Source: Bin87 sp965220105 (GTDB lineage: Bacteria; Chloroflexota; Dehalococcoidia; Lucifugimonadales; UBA3495). Taken from it: a stretch of 64,000 nucleotides of DNA. The notes beneath the pieces were generated by a model. The model worked only from the letters and a program-made list of their open reading frames with translations. It was not told the origin of the DNA and did no database searches. The stretch covers positions 4,154,001-4,218,000 of the forward strand of contig OZ244811.1 of assembly GCA_965220105.1 (NCBI GenBank), given 5' to 3'. Within the stretch, counting starts at the first letter, position 1, and each line of letters starts with the position of its first letter. Shown here piece by piece: positions 16,942 to 29,646 of this stretch. Position numbers and translations under genes: made by a program.

Positions 16942-17491
16942 TTTGTTTGGCTAATGCGTAAGCCTGAAGGTTGTCTTCGTCCACCCAAATGTCGAACCCG
17001 CCGTAGCTGCGTTGGTCGAAATTCGCCCCGAGTTCTTCCGCAATGTACCCGGGCCAATCATCGAGAAATTCGTCGGCGGCCTCCCGATTCCGCACGCCGA
17101 CCATGAGCGCAATATCAGGCACTTTCGAATCGACGACGTCAACTATTCCCGCCGACACTACCGGGCCGGCCCAGGGCAGAATTTGTTCCTCCAAGTCGAT
17201 TCCCATCTTATCGGTGATTTCGATTAACCAGTCGTCTCCGGCGTGGTCGAACCCGGCCATTTCGTTAAAACGTTCCCAGGTGTCGAGTATCTGCAAACGC
17301 TGCCCACTACCGGGATTCAGGGTAAACCAGCCGTATGCCGTTACGTCGACCGGGAAAAATGTTGCCGTGTTTTCAGGCTCAGGTCGGCCCAATGCAACCA
17401 GATCGGGCACCGCGAATTGCACCAATCCGCCAATGGCCAACACCAAGGGAAGGATGAGCGCTGAAATGGCGGCAATGATTCTGCGTGCCAC
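16856..17491 (-). pseudogene. Truncated DUF3352-like membrane-anchored protein
   Basis: The frame begins with a signal anchor (IIAAISALILPLVLAIGGLVQF) and continues with a domain resembling DUF3352 (FFPVDVTAYGWFTLNPGSGQR, DTWERFNEMAGFD, then PDIALMVGVRNREAADEFLDDW). Homologs of this type usually run past 500 residues; here recognisable sequence ends after about 180 residues (DNLQAYAL, near 16950). The remaining codons are the reverse complement of the nuclease gene's 3' end. The gene has therefore lost its C-terminal part at the edge of the foreign segment. Family assignment is moderate; truncation is clear if it is right. Confidence 0.6.
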
Positions 17492-17594
17492 AGCGTTAAT
17501 GCCTCGACATTATGAAATGATGGGCAGGACACCTTATCAGGCCCGTTCCTGTCGTTGAGTCCTGAGCCGGCGCTATCGCCCCCAATCGCCAAAC

Positions 17595-17738
17595 GCGTAC
17601 CCTTCAGGGCCTTTCGATTATCGGGACGTAGCGGTCAAAGGTGAGCTGGCGACAGCGTTGGTTGATACGGCTACGAGATTGCTACGCTGCGCTCGCAATG
17701 ACATTAGGGGACCATCGAAAGTCCTTGGCGTACCCTTC
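17595..17738. repeat. Small repeat element with direct and inverted ends
   Basis: An approximately 144-base segment bounded by direct copies of GCGTACCCTTC (17595-17605 and 17728-17738) with nested inverted repeats CTTTCGAT/ATCGAAAG (17611-17618, 17714-17721). Its right half holds GAGATTGCTACG...TGCGCTCGCAATGACA, which matches the right arm of the MITE-like repeat at 44411-44548. Likely a decayed or nested miniature element. Confidence 0.5.
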
Positions 17739-17746
17739 CACCCCAG

Positions 17747-17775
17747 TTGACACCGCAACGCCACCGGGTTACATT
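17747..17775 (+). promoter_or_regulatory. Promoter of the cobalamin operon
   Basis: TTGACA (17747-17752), a 17-base spacer and TACATT (17770-17775), placed about 45 bases upstream of the riboswitch. Same architecture as the DAHP synthase leader promoter. Confidence 0.6.
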
Positions 17776-17820
17776 GTCGACGCGGCCCACGCCGCGACCT
17801 TTTAACAACCAAATCCGAGG

Positions 17821-17995
17821 CACCGGGCGCCAAACCCAACCAGGCTTAATTGGGAAGGCGGTGAAAATCCGCCGCGGTTGCGCCACTGTAAGCGGGGAGC
17901 CCACCGGCATTCACCACTGGTTTCCGTCGTAGCAAATGGATACCGGGAAGGAGACGGACGGGCTTGGAGCCGCGAGCCAGGAGACCTGCCCGGTG
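17821..17995 (+). ncRNA. Cobalamin (B12) riboswitch
   Basis: A class-I-type cobalamin aptamer. The closing P1 stem is CACCGGGC (17821-17828) with GCCCGGTG (17988-17995). Inside are the conserved core AATTGGGAA, the GGCGGTGAAAATCCGCC hairpin, GCCACTGTAAGCGGGGAGCC and the B12 box AGCCAGGAGACCTGCC (17975-17990). It precedes cobalamin synthesis and cobalt transport genes and is followed by an intrinsic terminator, so ligand binding most likely causes premature termination. Confidence 0.95.
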
Positions 17996-18096
17996 TTGCT
18001 CTGGAACTCTACTCTGCGCCCAACAGGGTCGTTCCCCGGCGGCGTTCGTCATCCCGGTCTCCGGTGATGGCAATGTCCCCGAACAAATGACTATAG

Positions 18097-18127
18097 ACCC
18101 TGGCCCAAACCGAGCGCCAGGGTTTTT
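18097..18127 (+). terminator. Expression-platform terminator of the riboswitch
   Basis: An 8-bp stem ACCCTGGC (18097-18104) with GCCAGGGT (18116-18123), running into TTTTT (18123-18127). It sits about 100 bases after the aptamer and 45 bases before cbiE, as expected for a transcriptional off-switch. Confidence 0.8.
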
Positions 18128-18171
18128 CAATAGGTCAAACACACCCGACTTCAACACTGCAAAACACAACG

Positions 18172-18873
18172 ATGAATACCCCCACCACCACTGGAACCAA
18201 AATGACCGTCGTCGCCGTCGGCCCCGGCGACCCAGACCTGCTGACCCTCAAGGGACGGCAGGCGCTGGAACACGCCGACGTGGTGGTCGGCTTCAAAACC
18301 GTCCTCGATGTGGTGGCCGGCCGCACCGGCCACGCCGACGTCCGTCCCATGGCCTACCGGGATCAGGAGGCCGTCCTGGATTACGCCCAGGAGCAGGCCC
18401 GGCAGGGCAAGTCCTGCGTCGTCTGCGTCTGGGGCGACCTGAACGTGTCGGCCAAAGAACTGCTGAACCGGGTGCGCCGACGGGCCGATACCGTCGAACT
18501 GATTTCCGGGGTCAGCAGCATCCAGATCGCCTGCTCGCGCGCCGGCATATCGCTGGAAGAGTCGGTTTTCATCACGTTGCACCAGCGCTGGGATCAGGGT
18601 TCGGAGTTGGGAGAGTTGGTTGAACTCCTGAACTCCGGGCGCCGCAACGTCATCCTGCTGCCTCGACCTTACGACTTCATGCCCCCGGCCATCGCCGCCA
18701 ACGCCATCCAGGACGGCGCCAGCCCTGAGCAATCGGTCACCGTGTTCCAGCGCCTCACCCTGCCCGATGAGCAACGCTGGGACGGCAGCCTGGCCGACTG
18801 TGCCCAACTTCCCGACGAATTCAGCGACCTTTCCATCATGGTCTTCCCCCGCTCCGGCGAGCGCGACGACTGA
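18172..18873 (+). CDS. cbiE: Precorrin-6Y / cobalt-precorrin-7 C5-methyltransferase
   Basis: A 233-residue tetrapyrrole methylase of the CbiE type that methylates the corrin ring at C5 using SAM. The N-terminal VGPGDPDLLTLKGRQALEHADVVVG motif and the ISGVSSIQIACSRAGI segment are characteristic. The decarboxylating CbiT domain found in fused CobL is absent and no cbiT is nearby. First gene after the B12 riboswitch; cobN starts three bases after its stop. ATG 18172 and ATG 18202 are both possible starts and neither has a good ribosome site. Confidence 0.85.
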   Translation: MNTPTTTGTKMTVVAVGPGDPDLLTLKGRQALEHADVVVGFKTVLDVVAGRTGHADVRPMAYRDQEAVLDYAQEQARQGKSCVVCVWGDLNVSAKELLNRVRRRADTVELISGVSSIQIACSRAGISLEESVFITLHQRWDQGSELGELVELLNSGRRNVILLPRPYDFMPPAIAANAIQDGASPEQSVTVFQRLTLPDEQRWDGSLADCAQLPDEFSDLSIMVFPRSGERDD

Positions 18874-18876
18874 ACC

Positions 18877-22758
<3,882 letters not shown>

Positions 22759-22786
22759 TCGGGCCGTGGTCAGGAGGATGTCTGGT

Positions 22787-23197
22787 ATGGAAAATACGTT
22801 GCTCTTACTGAAGGAACTGGCCAACAACCCCAGGATGATGTGGGTCGTCGGAGGCGGTTCGGTGGTCAGCGAGAATCACGCTTCCGGCATCAAGGAACCC
22901 GAAGTCCACAATGGCTGGGCCACCATCGAGGCCGACAACTGGCACTTCCATCTCCAATTGGAACAGATCGACGGCATCCAGTTCGTCGAAGCCATGAGTC
23001 ACGGCGACCTGAAATCCTACTACGTCCGCTTCTCCCGAAACTGGGACGACACCCTGGTTCGCTGTTACTTTCCCAATCCCTACCTGGACGACGACGAAAA
23101 GCGCACCGACATGCAGCCCGACAAACTCCGCACTTTCGAGGAAGCCCGGGACAAGTGGGTCGGCGTGGAGGAGAACCTGGTTTTCGTCCAACGCTAG
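22787..23197 (+). CDS. Unknown 136-aa protein in the cobalamin operon
   Basis: No family recognised with certainty. ATG 22787 follows AGGAGG by nine bases. The product is a small soluble protein with strand-rich middle sequence (NGWATIEADNWHFHLQLEQIDGIQFVEAM, then SYYVRFSR) and a helical end (PDKLRTFEEARDKWVG). The order of strands, an ExR-like turn and a final helix recall the HutX/ChuX/HemS tetrapyrrole-binding fold, but this is pattern similarity only. Its place between cobN and cbtB under a B12 riboswitch suggests a role in cobalt or corrinoid handling. His residues H48, H50 and H83 could bind metal or ligand. Confidence 0.65.
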   Translation: MENTLLLLKELANNPRMMWVVGGGSVVSENHASGIKEPEVHNGWATIEADNWHFHLQLEQIDGIQFVEAMSHGDLKSYYVRFSRNWDDTLVRCYFPNPYLDDDEKRTDMQPDKLRTFEEARDKWVGVEENLVFVQR

Positions 23198-23318
23198 TCC
23201 AGCCAACAATTTCACCGATACACGTCGGCGGTGGTTGTGATACCGCTCACGAAGTCGTAAAATAAGCAGCCGTTGCGCTGCGTAACACATTGCCCGTTGG
23301 GGTAAAAGGAGAAATAAC

Positions 23319-23519
23319 ATGGCATACATCAATCGGTTCCTGTCCACCACTAACACCGCTGCCTGGGCGCCCTGGCTGGTCATGGGTGCGTTGGCCCTTT
23401 ACGTCGTCGGTTACGTCGACGGTGGCGTGCACGCCGCGGCCGTGGGAGCTCCCGGTATCCTGAATACCGTCCACGAGTTCTTCCACCACGCCCGCCACGT
23501 CGCCTTTATGTGCCACTAG
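23319..23519 (+). CDS. cbtB: Cobalt transporter subunit CbtB
   Basis: A 66-residue membrane protein with a single transmembrane helix (WAPWLVMGALALYVVGYV) and a histidine-rich C-terminus (GGVHAAAVG, HEFFHHARHVAFMCH) that is diagnostic of CbtB. It works with CbtA in B12-regulated cobalt uptake. AAAGGAGAAATAAC precedes the ATG. It lies in the riboswitch-led operon. Confidence 0.9.
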   Translation: MAYINRFLSTTNTAAWAPWLVMGALALYVVGYVDGGVHAAAVGAPGILNTVHEFFHHARHVAFMCH

Positions 23520-23528
23520 TATCATTCC

Positions 23529-23553
23529 GGTCCGACGCTATCAGCGTCGGACC
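23529..23553 (+). other. Intercistronic hairpin between cbtB and cbtA
   Basis: A perfect 11-bp stem, GGTCCGACGCT (23529-23539) with AGCGTCGGACC (23543-23553), and a three-base loop, without a T tract. It may stabilise mRNA ends or tune cbtB relative to cbtA rather than terminate. Confidence 0.55.
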
Positions 23554-23698
23554 GCCTGTAAAGGCTGGTTTCACCGCGTTGACGCTCTCCGGAGTGTCAG
23601 GAGGAGACCTGTGGATCCGCCTGTGCTGTCCGGTCCGCCGGGATTCCGGGGCGTTTTCAGACCCCGGCTCCGGCGGTGGAAACCATAGGAGGTATCTA

Positions 23699-24463
23699 AT
23701 GGAACGCATCCTTCCGACAGCCCTGGTTATGGGCGTCATCGTGGGTTTTTTGGTCGCCGCGTACATGAACATCTTCAACGTACCGGTGATGGAATGGGCC
23801 ATCGACCTGGAAGGTCAGGCAGCCGCGGCGTCCGGCGACGGCGATGATGCCCCCCTGCCTTTGGAATTCCTCGCCTCCTTGGGCGGCCAACGCGTCGGCA
23901 TGAGTGTCGGCCTGGCGGTGGTTGGCGTGCTCTACGCTGCCGTCTTCACCGGCCTCTACCATCTGATCCGGCGCGCCACTCCCGGGTGGAGTCCGTGGGC
24001 TTGGGCATCCGTCGCCGGATTGCTGGGCTTTTGGGGCGTGTCCATGTACACCCAGATAAAATTCCCACTGAACCCACCGGGCATCGGTGACGAAGGCACG
24101 TTACTCGCCAGGCAGGGTTTCCAGTTCCTCTTTATCTTCGTATCCGCCGTTTCGGTGGCGCTGGTGATCTATGGAGTGGGGATCGTGAACCGCAGCGCCG
24201 CCGGGGGGGCCCGCTGGTTGCGCTACGCCTCCATCGGCGCAGCCTACGCCGTGGTCGCCCTGCTGCTGGCCTTCGCCATCCCCGGCGTTCGTGACGCGGC
24301 CCCAGACTGGCTGCCCCCGGAGCTGACCATCCTGTTCCGCAGTTTCACCGCCGCCGGACACCTCCTGTTGTGGATGGGCATTGCCCTGGCGACCGTGGGT
24401 TACCGCAAGTATCGGGAACACGGTATCCACGCTCACCCAACTTCCGCCAACGCAGCGGGCTGA
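23699..24463 (+). CDS. cbtA: Cobalt transporter subunit CbtA
   Basis: A 254-residue polytopic membrane protein with about six hydrophobic segments, the size of CbtA. It follows CbtB, contains an acidic loop after the first helix, GDGDDAPLPLEF, and ends in a His-containing tail. Cobalt uptake is inferred from the CbtB partner, the riboswitch and the chelatase genes. ATG 23699 follows AGGAGG at 23687-23692; an open extension upstream to 23510 covers the intercistronic hairpin and is not translated sequence. Confidence 0.85.
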   Translation: MERILPTALVMGVIVGFLVAAYMNIFNVPVMEWAIDLEGQAAAASGDGDDAPLPLEFLASLGGQRVGMSVGLAVVGVLYAAVFTGLYHLIRRATPGWSPWAWASVAGLLGFWGVSMYTQIKFPLNPPGIGDEGTLLARQGFQFLFIFVSAVSVALVIYGVGIVNRSAAGGARWLRYASIGAAYAVVALLLAFAIPGVRDAAPDWLPPELTILFRSFTAAGHLLLWMGIALATVGYRKYREHGIHAHPTSANAAG

Positions 24464-24494
24464 TGCTGCGTCAGCGCGCCAACTGAGTGCCCCA

Positions 24495-26585
24495 TTGACT
24501 TCACCCGACCCGGGCCGCGAGCCCCGCTTCCCCTTCACCGCCATCGTCGGCCAGCGGTCGATGAAACGCGCGCTGCTGCTCAATGCCATCAACCCTCGCA
24601 TCGGCGGCGTGCTGATCCGGGGCAAAAAGGGTACGGCTAAAAGCACCGCCGTTCGCTCCCTGGCCGCGCTGCTGCCCGAGGTGCCGGTTGTGCCCGGTTG
24701 CCAGTACAGTTGCCGTCCTGATTCTCCCCAACCCGTGTGCGACTGGTGCCAGCAGAACGCCGCCGGTGTCCGCAACGCCGCCCACCGGCAGGTCCGCATC
24801 GTCGACCTGCCCGTCGGCGCTACCGAGGACCGACTCGTCGGTTCCCTGGACATCGAGCAGGCCATCAAGACCGGCGAGAAGAACTTTGAACCCGGCCTGA
24901 TCGCCGTTGCCCACCGGGGCATTCTGTACATTGACGAAGTCAACCTGCTCAACGACCACCTAGTCGACGTGCTGCTCGATGCCGCTGCCCTGGGCCGTAA
25001 CTACGTGGAACGTGAGGGCGTTTCCGTCAGTCACGAAGCCGAGTTCATGCTGGTGGGTACCATGAACCCGGAGGAAGGCGACCTGCGGCCCCAGCTGCTT
25101 GACCGTTTCGGCCTGGCCGTTGAAGTGGACGGCGTGTTCGAACCCATCGAGCGCCGCGAGGTGGTGCGTCGCCGCATATCCTACGAGGATGCCCCATTCC
25201 GCTTCATGGACGGCTGGGAAGACGCCGAACAGGATGAGCGCACCCGTATCATCAGCAGCCAGCAGCGCCTGCCCCACGTCGTCGTCCCGGATGAAATCCT
25301 GGAACTCATCACCGACATCTGCGCCGAGTACCAGGTGGATGGCCTCCGCGGCGATATCGTGATGTACAAGACCGCCAGCACCATCGCCGCCTACGAAGGC
25401 CGCACCGTCGTGAACGTGGAAGACGTGCGCGAGGCTGCCCTGATGGCCCTGCTGCACCGTCAGCGCCGCCAACCCTTCCAGCAACCCCACCTGGTTACCG
25501 AGCAGCTGGACAATATGCTGGAAGAGTTCCAGAACCAGTCCCACGACCGGGAATCTTCCCCTCAGGACGACTCCAGCGCCGACGACGACGGCGCAGATAG
25601 CGATAGTACGCCCGAAATCCCGGAACTGGACGCCGAAAACGACCGGCCAGAACCGCCGCCTGACGACCCGGCCGGCGCCGGTGACGAGTGGTACGAGGTC
25701 GGCGACCCTTACGCCGTCCAGAACCTCCAGGTCCAGCCCCCCGACCGCCGCGCCCGCCGCGCCTCGGGCCGTCGTGCCACCACCGTAAGCAGCGATTCGT
25801 CGGGACGGTACGTGGGCGCCCGCGAGCCCCTGGGTCCGGTCACCGACCTCGCCCTGGATGCCACCCTGCGGGCCGCCGCGCCCCACCAGCGCGCCCGCCG
25901 CGATTCCGCCGGCCCGGATGCCGCCGCATTGCTCATCGAACCCTGGGACATCCGCGAAAAAATTCGGGAGACCCACACCGGCAGCCTCATCCTGTTTGTC
26001 GTGGACGCCAGCGGCTCCATGGGCGCCCAACGCCGTATGGTGGCCGTCAAGGGCGCTGTAATGTCCCTGCTCCTCGATGCCTACCAGCGCCGGGACCGGG
26101 TTGGTCTCATCGCCTTCCGGGGTACCTCCGCGCAGCTCCTGCTGCCGCCCACCGGCAGCGTCGAAATGGCCCAGTGGTTCCTGCAGGATATGCCCACCGG
26201 AGGGCGCACCCCGTTGGCCAGTGGCATCTACCTGGCCATGGAAACCCTCGAGCGCGAACGCCTGAAAGACCGGGACGTCCTGCCCATGCTCGTCGTCTTG
26301 TCCGACGGGCGGGCCAACGTGGCGCTTTCCGGGGAGCAGGTCGGTTACGGCGGCCCAGCCTCAGAGGAGGTGTCCAACCTCGCTCGCATGGTCGCCGACG
26401 CCAATATCCCCGCGGTGGTGGTGGACACCGAGCAGGATTTCATCAAGCTGGAGCTCGCCAAAACCGTCGCCGACGCCATGTCCGCCCGCTACATCAAACT
26501 GGACGACCTGGCCGCTGACAGCTTGGCCGACGCCATTCGCCGCGAATTGCCCGCCGAATCCGCCGCCGACCCTGTGGTACCATAA
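24495..26585 (+). CDS. Fused ChlI-ChlD magnesium/cobalt chelatase ATPase subunit
   Basis: A protein of about 696 residues joining an AAA+ motor and a VWA domain. The N-terminal half has Walker A (GKKGTAKST), a Cys cluster (CQYSCRPDSPQPVCDWC), Walker B (ILYIDEVNLL) and the arginine-finger region LRPQLLDRFGL. An acidic Asp/Pro-rich linker follows, then a VWA domain with MIDAS motif DASGSMG and TGGRTPLASG. It drives ATP-dependent metal insertion with CobN. The start is unclear: TTG 24495 gives MTSPDPGREPRFPFTAIVGQ without overlapping cbtA. Confidence 0.9.
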   Translation: MTSPDPGREPRFPFTAIVGQRSMKRALLLNAINPRIGGVLIRGKKGTAKSTAVRSLAALLPEVPVVPGCQYSCRPDSPQPVCDWCQQNAAGVRNAAHRQVRIVDLPVGATEDRLVGSLDIEQAIKTGEKNFEPGLIAVAHRGILYIDEVNLLNDHLVDVLLDAAALGRNYVEREGVSVSHEAEFMLVGTMNPEEGDLRPQLLDRFGLAVEVDGVFEPIERREVVRRRISYEDAPFRFMDGWEDAEQDERTRIISSQQRLPHVVVPDEILELITDICAEYQVDGLRGDIVMYKTASTIAAYEGRTVVNVEDVREAALMALLHRQRRQPFQQPHLVTEQLDNMLEEFQNQSHDRESSPQDDSSADDDGADSDSTPEIPELDAENDRPEPPPDDPAGAGDEWYEVGDPYAVQNLQVQPPDRRARRASGRRATTVSSDSSGRYVGAREPLGPVTDLALDATLRAAAPHQRARRDSAGPDAAALLIEPWDIREKIRETHTGSLILFVVDASGSMGAQRRMVAVKGAVMSLLLDAYQRRDRVGLIAFRGTSAQLLLPPTGSVEMAQWFLQDMPTGGRTPLASGIYLAMETLERERLKDRDVLPMLVVLSDGRANVALSGEQVGYGGPASEEVSNLARMVADANIPAVVVDTEQDFIKLELAKTVADAMSARYIKLDDLAADSLADAIRRELPAESAADPVVP

Positions 26586-26647
26586 ATCGCAATGATTCGG
26601 ACGCCGGCGCCATGGCCGGCAAATGCACCAGCAGCCTGAGGAACGAG

Positions 26648-27967
26648 ATGCCGCGCACGCTCCCCTTCGCCGATATGGATAAAATACTCTCCCTGTCCAA
26701 GCGGCGGGGTTTTGTTTTTCAGTCCAGCGAGGTCTACGGCGGGTTGGGTTCGACCTGGGACTACGGCCCCCTGGGCGTCGAGCTCAAACGCAACGTCAAG
26801 GAGGCCTGGTGGCGCTCCGTGGTGGTGGAACGGGACGACGTGGTCGGCCTGGACGCGGCAATCCTGATGCACCCCCGAGTCTGGGAAGCCAGCGGCCATG
26901 TGGAAAACTTCTCCGACCCCCTGGTGGAGTGCCGACAGTGCAACCGCCGGTTTCGCGAGGACCAGCTCGACACCGACCGTTGCCCGGAATGCGGTGGCGA
27001 TTTCACCGAACCCCGCCGTTTCAACCTGATGTTCCGCACCTTCATGGGCCCGGTGGAGGACTCCAGCAACGAGGTTTTCCTGCGGCCCGAAACCGCCCAG
27101 GGCATCTTCGTCAACTTCCAGAACGTGCAGACGGCCACTCGCAAGAAGCTACCCTTTGGTATAGGACAAATCGGCAAGGCGTTCCGGAACGAAATCACCC
27201 CCGGCAACTTCACCTTTCGCACTCGGGAGTTCGAGCAGATGGAGATCGAATTCTTCGTCAAACCCGGGACCGACGAAGCATGGTTGCAGCAGTGGGTCCA
27301 GGATCGCTTCGGCTGGTACGTGCACTACGGCATCCGCGCCGAGAATCTGCGCTTGCGCGAGCACGGCGGCGACGAACTGGCCCACTATGCCAAAGCGACC
27401 TACGACATCGAATACCGCTTCCCCTGGGGTTGGGGAGAGCTGGAGGGCATCGCCGACCGGGCTGACTTCGACCTGGGCCGCCACACCGAATTCTCCGGCC
27501 AGGACCTGTCCTACTTCGACGACGAAACCCGAGAACGTTACCTTCCCTACGTCATCGAACCCTCCGGCGGCGTCGACCGGGCAACCCTGGCCTTCTGGCT
27601 GGACAGCTACGACGAAGAGCCCGACGGCAACGACACGCGCACCGTCCTGCACTTCCACCGGGCGTTGGCTCCGGTTACCGTAGCCGTGCTGCCCCTCAGC
27701 CGCAACGAGCGCCTGGCCCCCACCGCCCGCATGGTGTACGACCTGGTGCGCCGCCGCTTCGCCTGCCAGTTCGACGACGCCCAGAGCATCGGCCGCCGCT
27801 ACCGCCGCCAGGACGAAATCGGCACTCCCTACTGCGTAACCGTCGACTTCGACACCCTGGACGACCACGCCGTCACTATCCGCGACCGGGATACCATGGT
27901 GCAGCACCGGGCGCCCATCAGTCGATTGCTGGACGTGTTGCAGGATCGTTACGACCACGGCTGGTAG
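26648..27967 (+). CDS. glyS: Glycyl-tRNA synthetase (alpha-2 type)
   Basis: A 439-residue class II synthetase of the homodimeric GlyRS type that charges tRNA-Gly. Seen are the N-terminal RRGFVFQSSEVYGGLGSTWDYGPLG, a zinc ribbon with two Cys pairs (CRQCNRRF and CPECGGDF), the motif-2 region RPETAQGIFVNF, IGKAFRNEITP and the C-terminal anticodon-binding domain with VTVAVLPLSRNE. ATG 26648 follows TGAGGAACGAG; an upstream ATG at 26612 would add 12 residues. It follows the chelatase gene closely on the same strand. Confidence 0.95.
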   Translation: MPRTLPFADMDKILSLSKRRGFVFQSSEVYGGLGSTWDYGPLGVELKRNVKEAWWRSVVVERDDVVGLDAAILMHPRVWEASGHVENFSDPLVECRQCNRRFREDQLDTDRCPECGGDFTEPRRFNLMFRTFMGPVEDSSNEVFLRPETAQGIFVNFQNVQTATRKKLPFGIGQIGKAFRNEITPGNFTFRTREFEQMEIEFFVKPGTDEAWLQQWVQDRFGWYVHYGIRAENLRLREHGGDELAHYAKATYDIEYRFPWGWGELEGIADRADFDLGRHTEFSGQDLSYFDDETRERYLPYVIEPSGGVDRATLAFWLDSYDEEPDGNDTRTVLHFHRALAPVTVAVLPLSRNERLAPTARMVYDLVRRRFACQFDDAQSIGRRYRRQDEIGTPYCVTVDFDTLDDHAVTIRDRDTMVQHRAPISRLLDVLQDRYDHGW

Positions 27968-27989
27968 CCGCCAGGGTCAGGTCGGGCTC

Positions 27990-28820
27990 ATGCCCCCCAG
28001 TATCGTCGCCCAGGCTTTGCGACAGGGCCTCTACACCCGAACCGTCGGGCGGCGGGTGCGATTCTACCAGTCCACCGGCTCCACGATGGACGATGTGGCG
28101 GAGTTGGCCAGCCAGGGGGCCGAAGAGGGTTTGGTGGTCGTTGCCGAGACGCAGGTTGTCAGCCGGGGTCGCATGGGCCGGCGCTGGGTATCGGCTCCGG
28201 GGAACCTCTACTTCTCGGTGTTGTTCCGGCCCAGGTTGGACCATCTGCCCCTGCTCAGCCCGCTGGCCGGCGTCGCGGTCGCCCGTTCCATCCGCCAGGT
28301 CGCCCAGCTTTACCCAACAATTAAATGGCCCAACGACATAATGATTGAAGGTTACAAGGTCGCCGGCATCCTGGCCGAAAGCGCCCTGCGCGGTTCTCAA
28401 GTTGACCACGCCATCGTCGGCGTCGGGATCAATGTAACGATGGACGTGTCAGCCGACGCCGAAATCGCCGCCACCGCCGGTAGCCTCGACCGGTTCGCTA
28501 GCCTTGACATCGACCGGGCCGAACTGCTGCGCCGCATCCTCCAGCACATGGATGCGCTGTATCTTGATCTCAATCGCGGCAGGTCGCCCGTTCCCGAATG
28601 GCGGCGGTGGCTGGATACACTGGGCCAGCACGTCACCGTAACCCACCAGGATCAAAGTAGCGATGGCATCGCCGAAGATGTCGATGAACTCGGCAACCTG
28701 CTGCTCCGCAACGACGCGGGCAAACTGTTGACCTTGACTGCGGGAGACATTACCCTGCGGTCGACCCCAAATCCGTCGCCAGATGCCGCATTAGCAGGAG
28801 AAACCATCGCCGATGCTTGA
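27990..28820 (+). CDS. birA: Biotin--[acetyl-CoA carboxylase] ligase
   Basis: A 276-residue biotin protein ligase that activates biotin as biotinyl-AMP and attaches it to carrier lysines. The adenylate-binding loop is SRGRMGRRWVSAPGNLYFS, the KWPNDI motif is intact, and GYKVAGILAES and AIVGVGINV complete the catalytic core; a small C-terminal SH3-like cap follows. The N-terminal repressor helix-turn-helix of E. coli BirA is absent, so it is a monofunctional ligase. Its last 8 bases overlap the next gene. Confidence 0.92.
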   Translation: MPPSIVAQALRQGLYTRTVGRRVRFYQSTGSTMDDVAELASQGAEEGLVVVAETQVVSRGRMGRRWVSAPGNLYFSVLFRPRLDHLPLLSPLAGVAVARSIRQVAQLYPTIKWPNDIMIEGYKVAGILAESALRGSQVDHAIVGVGINVTMDVSADAEIAATAGSLDRFASLDIDRAELLRRILQHMDALYLDLNRGRSPVPEWRRWLDTLGQHVTVTHQDQSSDGIAEDVDELGNLLLRNDAGKLLTLTAGDITLRSTPNPSPDAALAGETIADA

Positions 28821-29622
28821 ATCCCTCAATCTGGATGGCAAGGTCGTGGTGATTACCGGCGGCGGAACCGGCCTGGGCCTGGAAATGGTGCGGGCGTTGG
28901 CCCGTTCCGGCGCTAATCTCGCCATCGCCGGCCGCCGCCCGGGCCCAATCGAGGCCGCCCGCGATGAAGTGCTCGCCACCGGCCCGGATGCTATCGCTGT
29001 ACCCACCGACGTGACCAGTTCTGCCGACGCCAACTCCCTCATCGACGCCACGCTGGAACACTTTGGCCGCGTCGATGTCCTCATCAACAACGCCGCCATG
29101 GTGGCCGAGAACGTGCTTAAACCCATCTGGGAAATAACCGACGACGAGTGGGAAACCGCCATGACGGTGAACCTGTCGGGCGCTTTCTACTGCGCCCGCG
29201 CCGCCGCCAAACCGATGGCCGACGCCGGCAAGGGCAAAATCATCAACGTGGCATCGGGTTTCGGCCTGCGCGGCGGCCGCGATATCTACATGTACTGCAG
29301 TTCCAAGGGCGGTATCATCAACTTCACCCGCGTGCTGTCCTTCAGCCTGGCCCGCTACGGCATCACGGCCAATAGCATCGTGCCCGGGTTCATTCCCACC
29401 ATCGACCCCAGCGCCGAGATCAACCGCACGCTGCCGCAAACCGGCGATTTTCTGCCCTCCGGCAAACTGGGCCGACCCGAAGAGTTGGGGCCCATCGCCG
29501 TCTTCCTCGCCTCCGACGCGTCCGACTACATGAGCGGCGAGATGTTCATCCTGGACGGTGGCGGCCTCGCTGCCGGCATCGCCCCCACCGGCCACGCCCC
29601 GCTGGCTCCCCTGGAAGCGTAG
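28813..29622 (+). CDS. Short-chain dehydrogenase/reductase
   Basis: A 269-residue classical SDR. The nucleotide-binding motif is ITGGGTGLGLEMV, the NNAA motif follows at VLINNAAMV, and the catalytic Ser, Tyr and Lys lie in VASGFGLRGG and YMYCSSKGG. NAD(P)-dependent oxidation or reduction of an alcohol or ketone is expected; the substrate is unknown. It overlaps birA by 8 bases and is followed by a degenerate paralogue. Confidence 0.9.
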   Translation: MLESLNLDGKVVVITGGGTGLGLEMVRALARSGANLAIAGRRPGPIEAARDEVLATGPDAIAVPTDVTSSADANSLIDATLEHFGRVDVLINNAAMVAENVLKPIWEITDDEWETAMTVNLSGAFYCARAAAKPMADAGKGKIINVASGFGLRGGRDIYMYCSSKGGIINFTRVLSFSLARYGITANSIVPGFIPTIDPSAEINRTLPQTGDFLPSGKLGRPEELGPIAVFLASDASDYMSGEMFILDGGGLAAGIAPTGHAPLAPLEA

Positions 29623-29646
29623 CAACCCCGGCGCATCAGGAGACCA

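Noticed and set aside
16856..16950. The C-terminal tail of the DUF3352-like frame as a real protein end.
   Set aside because: These codons are the exact reverse complement of the nuclease gene's coding end and have no similarity to the family.
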